Shown: piece after piece, positions 17,759 to 27,084 of the stretch | Layout of the letters: each line of letters begins with the position of its first letter | How positions within the stretch are numbered: position 1 is the stretch's first letter | From: Salinibacter pepae | Lineage (GTDB): Bacteria > Bacteroidota > Rhodothermia > Rhodothermales > Salinibacteraceae | Length of the DNA stretch: 64,000 nucleotides | Assembly: GCF_947077775.1 (NCBI RefSeq) | Contig: NZ_CAMTTE010000001.1 | Span: 1,888,501-1,952,500, forward strand | Direction: 5' to 3' | The notes under the pieces: model-generated | What the model was told of the DNA's origin: nothing | The model's database searches: none | The model's input: the letters and a program-made list of their open reading frames with translations, nothing else | Program-made: the position numbers and the translations under genes

Positions 17759-18451
17759 TCACACCGTGAGGGTGAGCGCGTTCCGGAGGGCCTCGACGTT
17801 TTGCGGGACGGACTGCTCCCCGCCGAACACGGCGCTTCCGGACACCAGGACGTCCGCCCCGGCCCGCACCAGTTCCATCGCGTTGTTTGGGGTGACCCCC
17901 CCATCCACCTCCACGTACGCACTGGACCCGAGCGCATTGAGCTGGCGACGCACCCGCTGCACCTTCGCCATCGATTCCGGAATGAAGCTCTGGCCACTGA
18001 AGCCCGGATTCACCGACATGACGAGCACCAGGTCGACGAAGGGCAGAATGCCTTCAAGGTGGCCGAGGGGGGTGGCCGGGTTGAGCGCAACCCCGACCTC
18101 ACATCCCGCAGCCCGGATCGTCTGGGCGACCCGGTGCAGGTGGGGACAGGCCTCCACGTGCACGGTAAGCATGTCCGCCCCGGCCTCGGCGAACGTGTCG
18201 ACGTACTGCTGAGGCTCCTCAATCATGAGATGCACGTCAAGCTGCGCGTCGTGCTCGTCGGCCACGGGCCGGAGGGTCCGCACCACGTCGGGGCCGATGG
18301 TGATGTTCGGGACGAAGTGCCCGTCCATTACGTCGACGTGAAGCCAGTCGGGCCCGGCCCCGAGGACCTCGTCGGCACAGGCGGCAAACCGTCCCGCGTC
18401 GGACGCAATAATTGAGGGCGCGAGTGTGGGCATCGTAGGGGAGGCAGGCAT
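17759..18451 (-). CDS. rpe: ribulose-phosphate 3-epimerase
   Basis: 230 residues from ATG 18451; ATG 18433 (MPTLAPSII) is six codons further and also possible. The (beta/alpha)8 motifs are all present: 'LAPSIIASD', 'LHVDVMDGHFVPNITIGPD' (metal ligands His, Asp), 'DVHLMI' , 'HVEAC', 'VMSVNPGFSGQSFI' and 'EVDGGV' (catalytic Asp). The enzyme interconverts ribulose-5-phosphate and xylulose-5-phosphate in the pentose phosphate pathway. Length is normal. Confidence 0.96.
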   Translation of the reverse strand: MPASPTMPTLAPSIIASDAGRFAACADEVLGAGPDWLHVDVMDGHFVPNITIGPDVVRTLRPVADEHDAQLDVHLMIEEPQQYVDTFAEAGADMLTVHVEACPHLHRVAQTIRAAGCEVGVALNPATPLGHLEGILPFVDLVLVMSVNPGFSGQSFIPESMAKVQRVRRQLNALGSSAYVEVDGGVTPNNAMELVRAGADVLVSGSAVFGGEQSVPQNVEALRNALTLTV

Positions 18452-18723
18452 GAAGAAAAAAACGCGATCAGGAGCAGAGGGCAAGCGACACACTTAGAAT
18501 AAAAGGCGCACCCGGATGAACAAAAAGGAGAACCGCAATCTTTCGGTGAAAGGCTCGATGGAGCCGTCCCTTTTCACCCCGGCAGTCACCCCGCCGCACG
18601 TCTCGTCCGGTCCCCCCGTCGGAGAAACATCCTTTTCCACGGGGAAGTAGGGGGGGCAGGATGCTCCCGAACACAGACACAGTGCCCGGGCCTCAGCTCA
18701 CTCATTCATCCGCCCCTACTCCC

Positions 18724-19002
18724 ATGCCGGTTCGCGACGCCGACCGTGACGACATTACCGATCGCCTCAGCCGTATCGAGGGCCAGATTCGAGGCCTGAA
18801 GCGAATGGTCGAGGATGACCGCTACTGCGGCGACATTCTCGACCAGATTCATTCCGTGCAGCAGGCCCTTAAGTCGGTGGGGCGTGCCATCACCCGAAAT
18901 CACCTGGAGACGTGCGTGACCGATGCAATCCGGTCGGGCGACGAGCAGGCCGCCCAGGAGAGCTACGACGAGATCATCGGGCTGCTCGAAAAGGAGTTGT
19001 AG
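18724..19002 (+). CDS. CsoR/FrmR family metal-sensing transcriptional repressor
   Basis: 92 residues from ATG 18724. The family signature 'RLSRIEGQIRGLKRMVEDDRYCGDIL' is present, with Cys in YCGDIL and His/Cys in 'NHLETCV', giving the Cys-His-Cys set used by CsoR for Cu(I). Such proteins are helical tetramers that leave the operator when metal binds. A SCO copper chaperone gene lies 2 kb away, but no copper pump is adjacent, so copper as the ligand is only an inference. The neighbouring downstream gene is unknown. Confidence 0.88.
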   Translation: MPVRDADRDDITDRLSRIEGQIRGLKRMVEDDRYCGDILDQIHSVQQALKSVGRAITRNHLETCVTDAIRSGDEQAAQESYDEIIGLLEKEL

Positions 19003-19055
19003 CCAGTCGCCACCACGCCCGACGGCCTCGCACGTCCACCTGAGACACTTGGAAC

Positions 19056-19679
19056 ATGGAGGACCTCCTCGCCAACCGCTCATCCCCGGACGACGGGTCG
19101 CCCTCCAGTGACGGACGTAGAGGGGGACGAACGGTCCACGTCAAGTTTAAGCTCAGCAAGGACGCCATGGAGGCGAAAGAGGCCTTGGCCGTTCACTGGG
19201 ACATCTCGGAAAAGGAAGGAGCCGAAATGGCGGCTCAACTCACCGTGTCCTTCCTGAAGGACGAGGACGAAGACACCCGACACCGGTTTGTGGAAAAGGC
19301 CCGCGAACAGCCTCGTCCACGCACGCGGACGACACACACGGTGCGTCGTGCCACAAAGTCACTTCTAGAAACGACAGCAAGCACTCTCGACCTGACCCGG
19401 GATCAGTGCCTCGACGCGTGCCTCCGCCTCGCCCATACGATCATTCAGTTTCTCCGCAGGGCCCAACTCGAACGCCATGAGGCACACCTCTCCGCGCTGC
19501 GCACCCTCCTTGACCAGGCCCAAACGATTGAGGCGGGCCTTCAGGGAGAAGCGACCGCCATCGATCCGCTGAAGCCGGCCATCACCACCGTTCGGCGTCG
19601 CATCGAGGCGATCGTGGAAGACGTCGAGGACGAATTGGCGCGCGGCCGCCCCCTCGATCGCACCCACGAGTTTACGTAG
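19056..19679 (+). CDS. hypothetical helical protein
   Basis: 207 residues. A disordered N-terminus is followed by 'VHVKFKLSKDAMEAKEALAVHWDISEKEGAEMAAQL', helices rich in Arg and Glu, and a long predicted coiled region (120-200). No signal peptide or known domain. It begins 53 bp after the CsoR-type gene on the same strand and may be co-transcribed. Confidence 0.5.
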   Translation: MEDLLANRSSPDDGSPSSDGRRGGRTVHVKFKLSKDAMEAKEALAVHWDISEKEGAEMAAQLTVSFLKDEDEDTRHRFVEKAREQPRPRTRTTHTVRRATKSLLETTASTLDLTRDQCLDACLRLAHTIIQFLRRAQLERHEAHLSALRTLLDQAQTIEAGLQGEATAIDPLKPAITTVRRRIEAIVEDVEDELARGRPLDRTHEFT

Positions 19680-19728
19680 GTGGGGCTGCGGGTGTGTTCT
19701 GTTTGCGACCGGGCTGCCCGGCGAAGCA

Positions 19729-20781
19729 TCACGGATCCCGGCCCGATTTTTCTCTTCCCGTACTTCCGAGGAGGGGCGTGAGCCGCGGGTACACGACGCT
19801 GCCCCCGACTCGACGTCGCGAGAATGCCTCCGTTCGCGTGGCAACGAAGAAGAGCAGTCGCCGCTCGGCGTTAGTGCCCGCTCGTGCCTCGCCTTCCTCG
19901 AGCGCATCGCGGATTCGTCGGTTGATCGTGACCGCCCGCTCCCGTAGCGCCCGGAGGGTCCCCTTGTTGGCCTCGGGGGTCCACGTGCCGTCCACATGGT
20001 CGGCCACTGGCGAGTCCCAACCGGCGTCGGCCCGCCAGAACACAGGCTTCAGGAAAATGCGCGGGTCAGGATGGTGCCGAATGCGCCTCAGATGGTGATA
20101 GGGCGTCTTTCCCCGCCCCCGCAGGAGGAATGCGCCGGCCCGTCGGGCACGGGGCCCAGATAGGCCGTGGATGCCGATGGCAGCCGTACGGCCCTCCGAA
20201 CGACCGGTGATCCAGAGGAACGACGACGCCGGGCGGGCAGGAGCCGCAACGGATCGGGGCGATTCCTCGCTCGAGCCCGTCTGGGAGGGCCTCCGGCGCC
20301 GTACTCGCCTCGCGTAGAAGGCCCGACGGAACGCCAGCGCGAGGTCGTCGGGGGCATCGGCCCCCTCATCGGACTGGCGCGTTTCCTCCCCCACTGCTCC
20401 GCCAGACACGGACTTTCCCGCAGTCTCCCTCTCCGACTCCGCCGAGGCGGGGGAAGGCCCCGTCGCCCCGACGGGACGTTCTTCGGGAACCGGGTCCGCA
20501 GCGTCCAGTCCCTGCGCCTGGTCGTCGGCGGCCCCGGGCGGGATCTCGCCGCCTGCCGCCCGAAATGCGTCGACCGTTTCCTCCATCCACGCCTTCGTCG
20601 CCTCCGCGTCCCCCTTCTGGAGGGGCCCCGGCTTCTCGTCGTCGCCGAGGCCCGACGCCCCCCCGTCGTTCTGCGTCGTTCTTCGTGATGGGGTTGGTCG
20701 GGGCTCCTGCTCCCGCCCGGCCCCGATCGCCGTCCGGAGGGCAGCAACGATGCGTTCCGGCGAGGGCGGCGATTCTGACAT
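19729..20781 (-). CDS. hypothetical protein with disordered N-terminal half
   Basis: 350 residues. The first 190 residues are low in hydrophobics and rich in Pro, Glu, Arg and Ser (likely disordered). The C-terminal half is Arg-rich and contains 'FLLRGRGKTPYHHLRRIRHHPDPRIFLKP', then 'FFVATRTEAFSRRRVGGSVVYPRL', and looks folded. No family recognised. The gene is convergent with the 19056-19679 gene. The 300 bases between its start and the SRP RNA show no gene. Confidence 0.45.
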   Translation of the reverse strand: MSESPPSPERIVAALRTAIGAGREQEPRPTPSRRTTQNDGGASGLGDDEKPGPLQKGDAEATKAWMEETVDAFRAAGGEIPPGAADDQAQGLDAADPVPEERPVGATGPSPASAESERETAGKSVSGGAVGEETRQSDEGADAPDDLALAFRRAFYARRVRRRRPSQTGSSEESPRSVAAPARPASSFLWITGRSEGRTAAIGIHGLSGPRARRAGAFLLRGRGKTPYHHLRRIRHHPDPRIFLKPVFWRADAGWDSPVADHVDGTWTPEANKGTLRALRERAVTINRRIRDALEEGEARAGTNAERRLLFFVATRTEAFSRRRVGGSVVYPRLTPLLGSTGREKSGRDP

Positions 20782-21088
20782 GGGGCCTGGGTTGTTGTCG
20801 AGGGACGCGTTGGTCTCAGCCTCGGCTTCGGCGGCATCACATCCGGAAACGAAAACAGTCGGTTCGCAGAACAGCGCCGTCCTTCGGAGGTTCGCTCATG
20901 CTGTTCGCGTTCTGATCCTCCCTGCAGAGTTGCGCGGGGCCGATGTGCCCTCCATCAGGCACCCGAGACGAACGCACCCACGGGCTTGATGGCATTTTCA
21001 GCGGAACGGCCTCGGCCTGGGGAACCGTTCGGTAGACGCGTTGTCTTACTTAGCACAACATATCGCGGGGATTCCCCGCACCGACAAA

Positions 21089-21185
21089 GGGCAAGTCCCG
21101 CACGGCCAGCTCCCTCTGAACCCCGTCAGGGCCGGAAGGCAGCAGCGGTAGGAGGTCGCAGCGGCGCGCTGCGGGTCGCTTGCCC
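21089..21185 (+). ncRNA. ffs: signal recognition particle RNA (small bacterial type)
   Basis: The conserved SRP domain IV hairpin is present: GAACCCCGTCAGGGCC followed by GGAAGGCAGCAGCGG (about 21118-21148), the binding site for Ffh. The ends GGGCAAG (21089-21095) and CTTGCCC (21179-21185) pair to close the hairpin. The RNA is about 97 nt, the short type. A T-run follows directly. The RNA targets nascent membrane proteins; yajC, for a translocase partner, follows downstream. Confidence 0.95.
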
Positions 21186-21195
21186 TTTTTTCTTT
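21179..21195 (+). terminator. T-run terminator of the SRP RNA
   Basis: The closing stem of the SRP RNA is followed at once by TTTTTTCTTTT, so the RNA's own hairpin plus the T-run acts as an intrinsic terminator. Confidence 0.7.
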
Positions 21196-21339
21196 TGTCG
21201 TGGCCGTCTACGGCCGCATTCCGGTTCGGGCGAACCGGCCGTTTCCCGCCCCGTTTACCGGGCGATGCGCAGTGTTCTCACTCCCTGTCGTGGAGACACT
21301 GCGTCCCCTCCCAAATTCTGACTTTCGAACACACCCACC

Positions 21340-21675
21340 ATGCTTTCTCCTCTTCTCTCGGCTCTGGATCCGATCCTCCTCGTCGGCCAATCCGGCAGTG
21401 GCAGCGGCGGCATTGTCGGCCTCTTGTTCCCGCTGGTTCTCATTATCGGCGTCTTCTACTTCTTCATCTACCGCCCCCAGCAAAAACGCGAAGAGGAGCA
21501 CCAGGAGATGGTCGAAAACCTGGAACAGGGCGATAAAATCGTGACCGTGGGCGGCGTCCACGGCACCATTCAGAAGATTGACGAAGACAGCGTTCTGGCG
21601 CAGGTCAACAGCAAGGGCACGCGGCTGCGCTTCAACAAGGACTCCATCGCGAGCCTCGCCAACGACGAGGAGTAG
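21340..21675 (+). CDS. yajC: preprotein translocase subunit YajC
   Basis: 111 residues. An N-terminal membrane helix (about 24-45, ending in FYFFIYRPQQKREEEH) followed by 'LEQGDKIVTVGGVHGTI' is the YajC signature. YajC joins SecDF-YidC in the Sec translocon. It lies between the SRP RNA and the ribB-type gene, 57 bp before the latter. Confidence 0.95.
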   Translation: MLSPLLSALDPILLVGQSGSGSGGIVGLLFPLVLIIGVFYFFIYRPQQKREEEHQEMVENLEQGDKIVTVGGVHGTIQKIDEDSVLAQVNSKGTRLRFNKDSIASLANDEE

Positions 21676-21731
21676 ATCTGCCTCCTTCGTATCCTCCTGG
21701 GACCGAACCAAACGGGTCTGCCCCCACCACC

Positions 21732-22979
21732 ATGAGTTCTTCCCCCAGCAGTTCCTCCCCGTCTTCGGAAAAGCCCTTCGACACCATCGAAGACGCCCTC
21801 GCTACCATCCGGGACGGGGGGCTCGCGATTGTCGTAGACGACGAAGATCGAGAAAACGAAGGCGACTTCATCGGAGCGGCCGAGGCGGTGACGCCCGACC
21901 TCGTCAACTTCATGACGAAGGAAGGACGCGGCCTCCTCTGCACGGCCATCCCGCCTGAGCGGGCCGAGGAGCTGGACCTCGACCTGATGGTCGACGCCAA
22001 CTCGTCGCTCTACAGCACCCCCTTCACCGTCTCGGTCGACTACCGCCAGGGCACGAGCACCGGCATCTCGGCGGCGGACCGCGCAAAGACGATCCGTGCC
22101 CTGGCCGACCCGGACGCCTCTCCGTACGACTTTGCCCGCCCCGGGCACGTCTTTCCGCTTCGGGCCCGCACGGGAGGGGTGCTACGGCGGGCGGGACACA
22201 CCGAGGCGGCCGTGGACCTTGCCCGCCTCGCCGGCCGGGAACCGGCCGGGGCCCTCGTCGAGATTATGAACGAAGACGGGAGCATGGCCCGCGTTCCTCA
22301 ACTCCGCGAGCGGGCCCGGGCCCTGGACATGCCCCTCATCACGATCCAGGACCTGATTGCCTACCGCATGCAGAACGAGCGGCTCATTGAGCGGGCGGCA
22401 GAAGTGGACCTGGACACCGCGTTCGGCGCCTTCCAGGTCGTCGCCTACGAGGAGACACTCACCGGCGACGTACACCTGGCCCTGCTCAAGGGCGACTGGG
22501 CCGAGGACGAACCCGTCCTCGTTCGCGTGCACTCCCAGAACGTGCTGGGGGACGTGCTCGCCGCACGGCGCGAATCGTACAGCGAACAGTTGGCCGAGGC
22601 CCTGCTCCAAGTGGAGCACGAAGGCACGGGCGCCATTCTCTACATGATGCAGAGCAATCACGGCCAGGGCCTCCTCTCGAAACTCAAGGATCTGGAGCGC
22701 CATCAGAACCAGGACGACGGGGCGCCCACGGACGTGTCGCTCGAGATGGACCATCGCGACTACGGCATCGGGTGCCAGATTCTTCGGGACCTCGGCATTC
22801 GCAAGCTCCGACTTCTCACCAACAATCCCCGAAAGCGAATCGGGCTGGCCGGGTACGGCCTCGAGCTCGTCGAACAGACGCCGATCGAGTTGCCCACGGA
22901 GGCCCAAGACCACCTGTCGACCGTCGCGGCGGACCGACTCACGCCCCTTCTCATGGAGCTCATTGACGCCGGCACATAG
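21732..22979 (+). CDS. ribB: 3,4-dihydroxy-2-butanone-4-phosphate synthase fused to a degenerate GTP cyclohydrolase II domain (RibBX-like)
   Basis: 415 residues. The N-terminal half (about 15-215) is a complete DHBP synthase: 'VVDDEDRENEGDFI' (acidic metal site), 'DFARPGHVFPLRA', 'GHTEAAVDLARLAG', 'EIMNEDGSMAR'. The C-terminal half has the RibA fold ('VVAYEETLTGDVHLAL', 'VRVHSQNVLGDVL', 'YGIGCQILRDLGIRKLRLLTNNPRK') but the zinc-binding cysteines of GTP cyclohydrolase II (HSECLTGD...RCDCG in active enzymes) are replaced (HSQNVLGD...RRESYS), and the EGRxIGL motif reads SNHGQGL. So the first riboflavin step from GTP probably cannot be made here. This matches the RibBX form described in proteobacteria. 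A separate active ribA would be expected elsewhere. Confidence 0.9.
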   Translation: MSSSPSSSSPSSEKPFDTIEDALATIRDGGLAIVVDDEDRENEGDFIGAAEAVTPDLVNFMTKEGRGLLCTAIPPERAEELDLDLMVDANSSLYSTPFTVSVDYRQGTSTGISAADRAKTIRALADPDASPYDFARPGHVFPLRARTGGVLRRAGHTEAAVDLARLAGREPAGALVEIMNEDGSMARVPQLRERARALDMPLITIQDLIAYRMQNERLIERAAEVDLDTAFGAFQVVAYEETLTGDVHLALLKGDWAEDEPVLVRVHSQNVLGDVLAARRESYSEQLAEALLQVEHEGTGAILYMMQSNHGQGLLSKLKDLERHQNQDDGAPTDVSLEMDHRDYGIGCQILRDLGIRKLRLLTNNPRKRIGLAGYGLELVEQTPIELPTEAQDHLSTVAADRLTPLLMELIDAGT

Positions 22980-23031
22980 CCTCGAAGCCCTCCCCCCTCG
23001 TTCGCGTCCGTGGTCCCGTTCCCTCCTCCGC

Positions 23032-23196
23032 ATGTCTAGCACCCAGATCTTTCAGGTCATCTACGCGCTCATTGCTATTTTCGGCGCGTCTCTCACGGTG
23101 ATTCGTCTGCAGGCCGGCGACTGGCTGTCCGCACTGTGGCCGGCCCTAATCGCCGGCTTCTGCGTCTACCGCCTCTTTACGGTCACGGAGGAGTAG
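23032..23196 (+). CDS. small two-helix membrane protein
   Basis: 54 residues from ATG 23032. Two hydrophobic segments (IFQVIYALIAIFGASLTVI and LSALWPALIAGFCVYRLFTV) are separated by a short polar turn. Ends in TEE. No family recognised. It follows the ribB-type gene by 52 bp and precedes the putative origin. Confidence 0.6.
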   Translation: MSSTQIFQVIYALIAIFGASLTVIRLQAGDWLSALWPALIAGFCVYRLFTVTEE

Positions 23197-23277
23197 AGTA
23201 GCCCCCGCCCCCGTTCTTCCCGGGAGAGCGTTCGGGGCACGCCGCCTTGCCCCCTCCGTGTATCCGCGGAATCCCCT

Positions 23278-23693
23278 TTATCCACAAGATTGTGGATAAC
23301 TCGTGGATAAGTAGGGGATAACGTCTGGATAATCCGTGCACGAGAATGGAGGACCCGTCGGCCGTGCATAACTCGTGGGGATATCCACACTCGTCCCCGC
23401 CTCGTACACACTGTGGACGAGTGTGCATAACCACGTCCACAAACTTCCGTCTTTTCTTGTGGATTGCCGTGGAAACGTGGAAAACCAGCCCTGTATCGGC
23501 CTTCAACGCTGTGTGCCGGCTTTCAGAAGGTCCCCATTTGTGGATAACCCTGTGAACGACTCGGGCAGCTGTCCACATCCTAACGGCTCAGTTGTGGGCA
23601 ACCCAGTTATCCACATTTCCACACGACCAATAATAACAACCACATCTTTTAAAAAATCCCCAGTGCCTCGTCCATACTAGGGGATGTGGATAA
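23278..23693. other. oriC: candidate replication origin (oriC): dense DnaA boxes and AT-rich stretch
   Basis: Within the gene-free gap 23197-23865 there are five perfect DnaA boxes: TTATCCACA at 23278-23286 and 23607-23615, TGTGGATAA at 23291-23299, 23539-23547 and 23685-23693. Near matches include 23302-23310, 23313-23321, 23324-23332, 23363-23371, 23381-23389 and 23422-23430. An AT-rich stretch (about 23629-23660, with TAATAATAACAA and TTTTAAAAAA) fits a duplex-unwinding element. This density is what an origin shows. It is about 11 kb from dnaA, with comEC and ribB as neighbours. GC-skew analysis on the whole genome is needed to prove it. Confidence 0.75.
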
Positions 23694-23865
23694 CTTGACT
23701 CACGGCCAGTGCCAACCCGGAAGAACGACGATGAGGACGGATCTTCTTCAGAAGACTGATATGCGATCATGTACCAGTCCGAAGTAGAGGATATTCCTAC
23801 GAAGGAATACTGTAAGCACAGGACCGCTCAAACGCCTGCGTACCGTGCGTTGGTGGAAGGCTTCC

Positions 23866-26337
23866 TTACTGCCACTGCAGACGCCATACCTCTTCACCAT
23901 CGGTCCTCATCCATACCGCCCCCCTGTCGGCCGTGCTGTGGACTTGGGTTGCTTCTCGCCGCCACCTACGGATTATGCTAGCGTCCGGCATTCCGTACCG
24001 GGAGCTGCGCCCCACACTGACCACCGCGTGCGTCTGCGTGGAATCGGACGCGGAGCGCACGAACGAAGGACGGCTGCTGGTCTCCGATCCGTGATGAGGA
24101 ACCTTCACCACGTGTCCGAGGAGCTCCTCCCCGTACGTACGGGCCAGATTTTGTTCAATGGCCTTCTCGATGTCTCCCGGCAACAGGATGTTTACGTCCC
24201 CGTACTCCACTCGGAGCACAACGGAGGCGTTGTTTTCTGTCGCCAGCCTGCTTCGCCCAGGGGGACTGAGAACCTCTGCCCGAATCGACGAATCCGCCTG
24301 GAGGGCATCCCCCCGATGAACGGCCCGTCGGGGAACCTCATTCTGACGAAGGAGACGACGGGTCCGACCATACAGATCCGTGTCCACAGGACGGCCGTTG
24401 TGAACCACTCGGTCCACCCGTACTGCCTGTAGGAGTGTCGGTAGGCCCCCCAGGTGATCCTCATCAGAATGAGAGATCACGACGAGATCCAGCCGACGAA
24501 TCCCCCATCGTCGTAGAAACGGAAGAACCGCGAACTCCGCAGTCGCCCCACTCGGGGATCGAGGACCGGTATCGATGAGCACATGGTGGTCCGAGGGCGT
24601 CTTGAGGAGGGCAGCGTCCCCCTGCCCCACATCGAAGAATATGATGTCGAGCGTCGGTGCCGTCCCGCCTCCGGCCACGGGGCCCCAGACGGATGCCGTC
24701 ATGAGAAGCCCCCCAATGACGATCCAACGCCATCGGAGACGAGGCCGCGGCCACTGTGCTACGGCAATCAGCCCCGCCCCAAGAGCGGTCAGTTCCCATA
24801 GGTGCGGCGTCGCCATTCGGATGCCCGCCCACGAGAACCACGCGGCTCCGTACCTGGACGTGGCAAGAAGCCCCTGCAGGAACACGTCCGCCGCGCTGCC
24901 AAACGAGGCGGCCGCCGTGGGCCACAGTCCCCCCACTGCCACGGTGGCGATTGCCGACGTAAGGGCGAGTCCGGTGCACGGAATCCCGACCACGTTTAGG
25001 AGCAGCCCGGCGACCGACACCCATCCAAAGTGATAGAGCAGGACCGGGGCCGTTCCCAGAATGGCGGCCGCCGATGTCGTACCGGTAGACAGCACCCAGT
25101 CCAGGGCCTCGGAAGTCCGGTACCGGTCCGGCAGCATTTCGAGGAATCGGGGATTGAGCGTCACAATTCCCGACACAGCCGCCATCGACAGCTGAAACCC
25201 GACGTCAAACAACATTGGGGGCCGGACCGCAAGCAGCACGAGGGCCGCAACACCGAGGGTGTTGAGTGAATGGGCCGACCGCTGGAAAAAGATGCCCCCA
25301 ATGAACAACGTCGCCATGATCACGGCCCGCACGACCGACGGCCGCCCTCCTGTGAGCAACATGTAGAAGACCAACACCGTGATCGTGAGTACGGCCCGCA
25401 CAACTTCCGCCGTGCGCCACCGCAGCCGCAGGCGCAGCAGAAACGGGCGAAGCAATGCGTACAGCACCATCCCGACGAGGAAAACATGCAGGCCCGACAC
25501 TGCGAGAAGATGCATAAGGCCCGTCTTTGCAAAACGAGCTCGCTGGGCATCGGTGATGCGACTCCGATCCCCCAGCAACAGGGCCCGCACCACCGCCCGT
25601 CCCCCGGTGCTCGGTACGTACCGGTCCACCTGACGGCGGACGTGCGCCCGTAGGGAGACGAGTGCATTCTGCACCCTCCCCCGCCGGTTCCCGAGTACGG
25701 CGACGCGGTCGGGGGCGTCGACGTACAGGGTGCAGCAGATGCCTCGCCGGGATAGGTACGCGGCATAATCGAACCCTCCAGGGTTCCGGAGGCCCGGGGG
25801 CCGCCGCAAGGACCCACGGAGCCGAATGACGTCGCCCTGACGGAGCCTGGGAAACGAAGGGACGGTGTTGGCCCACGGAGACGGCTTCAGCGTAACGCGC
25901 ACTCGTCCCTCCACCGCGGCCGTATCCCGGGCCCCAAAAAGAGCGTTCACCGCCAACACGAATCGGGTCGCCCCGTCGGTCCGCTCCGGCGCATCTTCGA
26001 CGATGCCCTGCACGGCCACGGCATCGTCGCTCGCCTCCGCCGCCGGGGCGAGCCCTCGGGGCGACGGCCCCTGGTGGACGCTATGGCGGGCCCCGCCGGC
26101 ACACCCCACCACCACGACAGCGGCCAGCACCCGCCCAAGGGGCGCAAGGGTAACGAGCCGAGCCCGATCCCACCACTGCATCCCTGCAAACAGCGCAAGT
26201 CCAGCCCCGGCGCCGCCCAGCCAAAGGGAAAACGGGACGCCCGCGAACACCGAATTTCCGAAGACCCCGAGCGCGAAGGCGACCGCCACGTAAAGGGCCG
26301 GATAGGCGCCCCAGTGAACCGATGAGTCAGGATCCAT
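23866..26337 (-). CDS. comEC: DNA internalization competence protein ComEC/Rec2
   Basis: 823 residues from ATG 26337 (MDPDSSVHWGAYPAL); an upstream ATG at 26355 adds six residues. Domains in order: N-terminal membrane helices, a DUF4131-like OB-type part (about 90-220, with 'VRVTLKPSPW' and 'GDVIRLRGSLRRPPGLRNPGGFDYA' pieces), the polytopic competence domain with 'GLMHLLAVSGLHVFLV' and 'RAVIMA', and a C-terminal metallo-beta-lactamase domain with 'FFDVGQGDAALL' and the metal motif 'SHSDEDHLGG'. ComEC forms the inner-membrane channel for transforming DNA. No other competence gene is in the window. Confidence 0.93.
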   Translation of the reverse strand: MDPDSSVHWGAYPALYVAVAFALGVFGNSVFAGVPFSLWLGGAGAGLALFAGMQWWDRARLVTLAPLGRVLAAVVVVGCAGGARHSVHQGPSPRGLAPAAEASDDAVAVQGIVEDAPERTDGATRFVLAVNALFGARDTAAVEGRVRVTLKPSPWANTVPSFPRLRQGDVIRLRGSLRRPPGLRNPGGFDYAAYLSRRGICCTLYVDAPDRVAVLGNRRGRVQNALVSLRAHVRRQVDRYVPSTGGRAVVRALLLGDRSRITDAQRARFAKTGLMHLLAVSGLHVFLVGMVLYALLRPFLLRLRLRWRTAEVVRAVLTITVLVFYMLLTGGRPSVVRAVIMATLFIGGIFFQRSAHSLNTLGVAALVLLAVRPPMLFDVGFQLSMAAVSGIVTLNPRFLEMLPDRYRTSEALDWVLSTGTTSAAAILGTAPVLLYHFGWVSVAGLLLNVVGIPCTGLALTSAIATVAVGGLWPTAAASFGSAADVFLQGLLATSRYGAAWFSWAGIRMATPHLWELTALGAGLIAVAQWPRPRLRWRWIVIGGLLMTASVWGPVAGGGTAPTLDIIFFDVGQGDAALLKTPSDHHVLIDTGPRSPSGATAEFAVLPFLRRWGIRRLDLVVISHSDEDHLGGLPTLLQAVRVDRVVHNGRPVDTDLYGRTRRLLRQNEVPRRAVHRGDALQADSSIRAEVLSPPGRSRLATENNASVVLRVEYGDVNILLPGDIEKAIEQNLARTYGEELLGHVVKVPHHGSETSSRPSFVRSASDSTQTHAVVSVGRSSRYGMPDASIIRRWRREATQVHSTADRGAVWMRTDGEEVWRLQWQ

Positions 26338-26549
26338 GGCCCGACACGCCTCCATGCAGGGAATACGGACTGGACAGACACACCGTTTGGGGACAGTGTA
26401 ACGTTCGTGCGGGGCACGGAAGGCCCGCCCCAAATCCAAATTTGGGGGAATCCACGCCCGGCACCGAACTTGACTCCGTCCCAAAAAATAAGACACGTCT
26501 CCGCGCACTTGCGGGTCGTCTATTTCCCACTCCCCCCAAACGGTTCGTC

Positions 26550-27032
26550 ATGAGCTCCCGACGCGACGCCCGCGAGCAGGTCATGAAGACGCTCTACGCG
26601 AACGAGCAGACCGACGGGGACGCCGAGCAGGCCCTGCACGCCCTCGTCCGGGTTCCGCTTGACGAGGACCCCTCGACGCGCGATTTTGCGGAGCACCTCT
26701 TCAGAGAGACACTGAAGACGATGGAAGAGGCCGACGAGATTATCGAAAAGCACGCGGACAACTGGGAGATCCACCGCATCGCGGCCATCGACCGGTCCCT
26801 CCTCCGAATGGCAACCACGGAGCTGCTGAAATTCGAGGAGGTTCCGCCGAAGGTATCGGTCGACGAGGCAATTGAGATCGCCAAGCGGTACAGCACCCCT
26901 CGAAGCGGCACGTTCGTCAACGGCGTGATCGACGCCATTCTGCTCGATCTCCACGACCAGGGGCGGCTCAACAAAACCGGCCGCGGCCTCATCGGAATGG
27001 ACACAATTCAGGAGCGGGCCGGCTCGTCGTGA
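26550..27032 (+). CDS. nusB: transcription antitermination factor NusB
   Basis: 160 residues from ATG 26550 (MSSRRDAREQVMKTLYANEQ). The NusB hallmarks are present: N-terminal 'R..A...L', 'IDRSLLRMATTELL', and the C-terminal 'VDEAIEIAKRYSTPRSGTFVNGVIDAI'. NusB with NusE binds boxA RNA in rRNA transcripts. It is divergent from comEC, and a phosphatase gene follows 52 bp after it. Confidence 0.95.
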   Translation: MSSRRDAREQVMKTLYANEQTDGDAEQALHALVRVPLDEDPSTRDFAEHLFRETLKTMEEADEIIEKHADNWEIHRIAAIDRSLLRMATTELLKFEEVPPKVSVDEAIEIAKRYSTPRSGTFVNGVIDAILLDLHDQGRLNKTGRGLIGMDTIQERAGSS

Positions 27033-27084
27033 GTCACAAGCCCCGGGTTGCCTTTTCTTTCGCCCACACTGCAGGACACACGCG

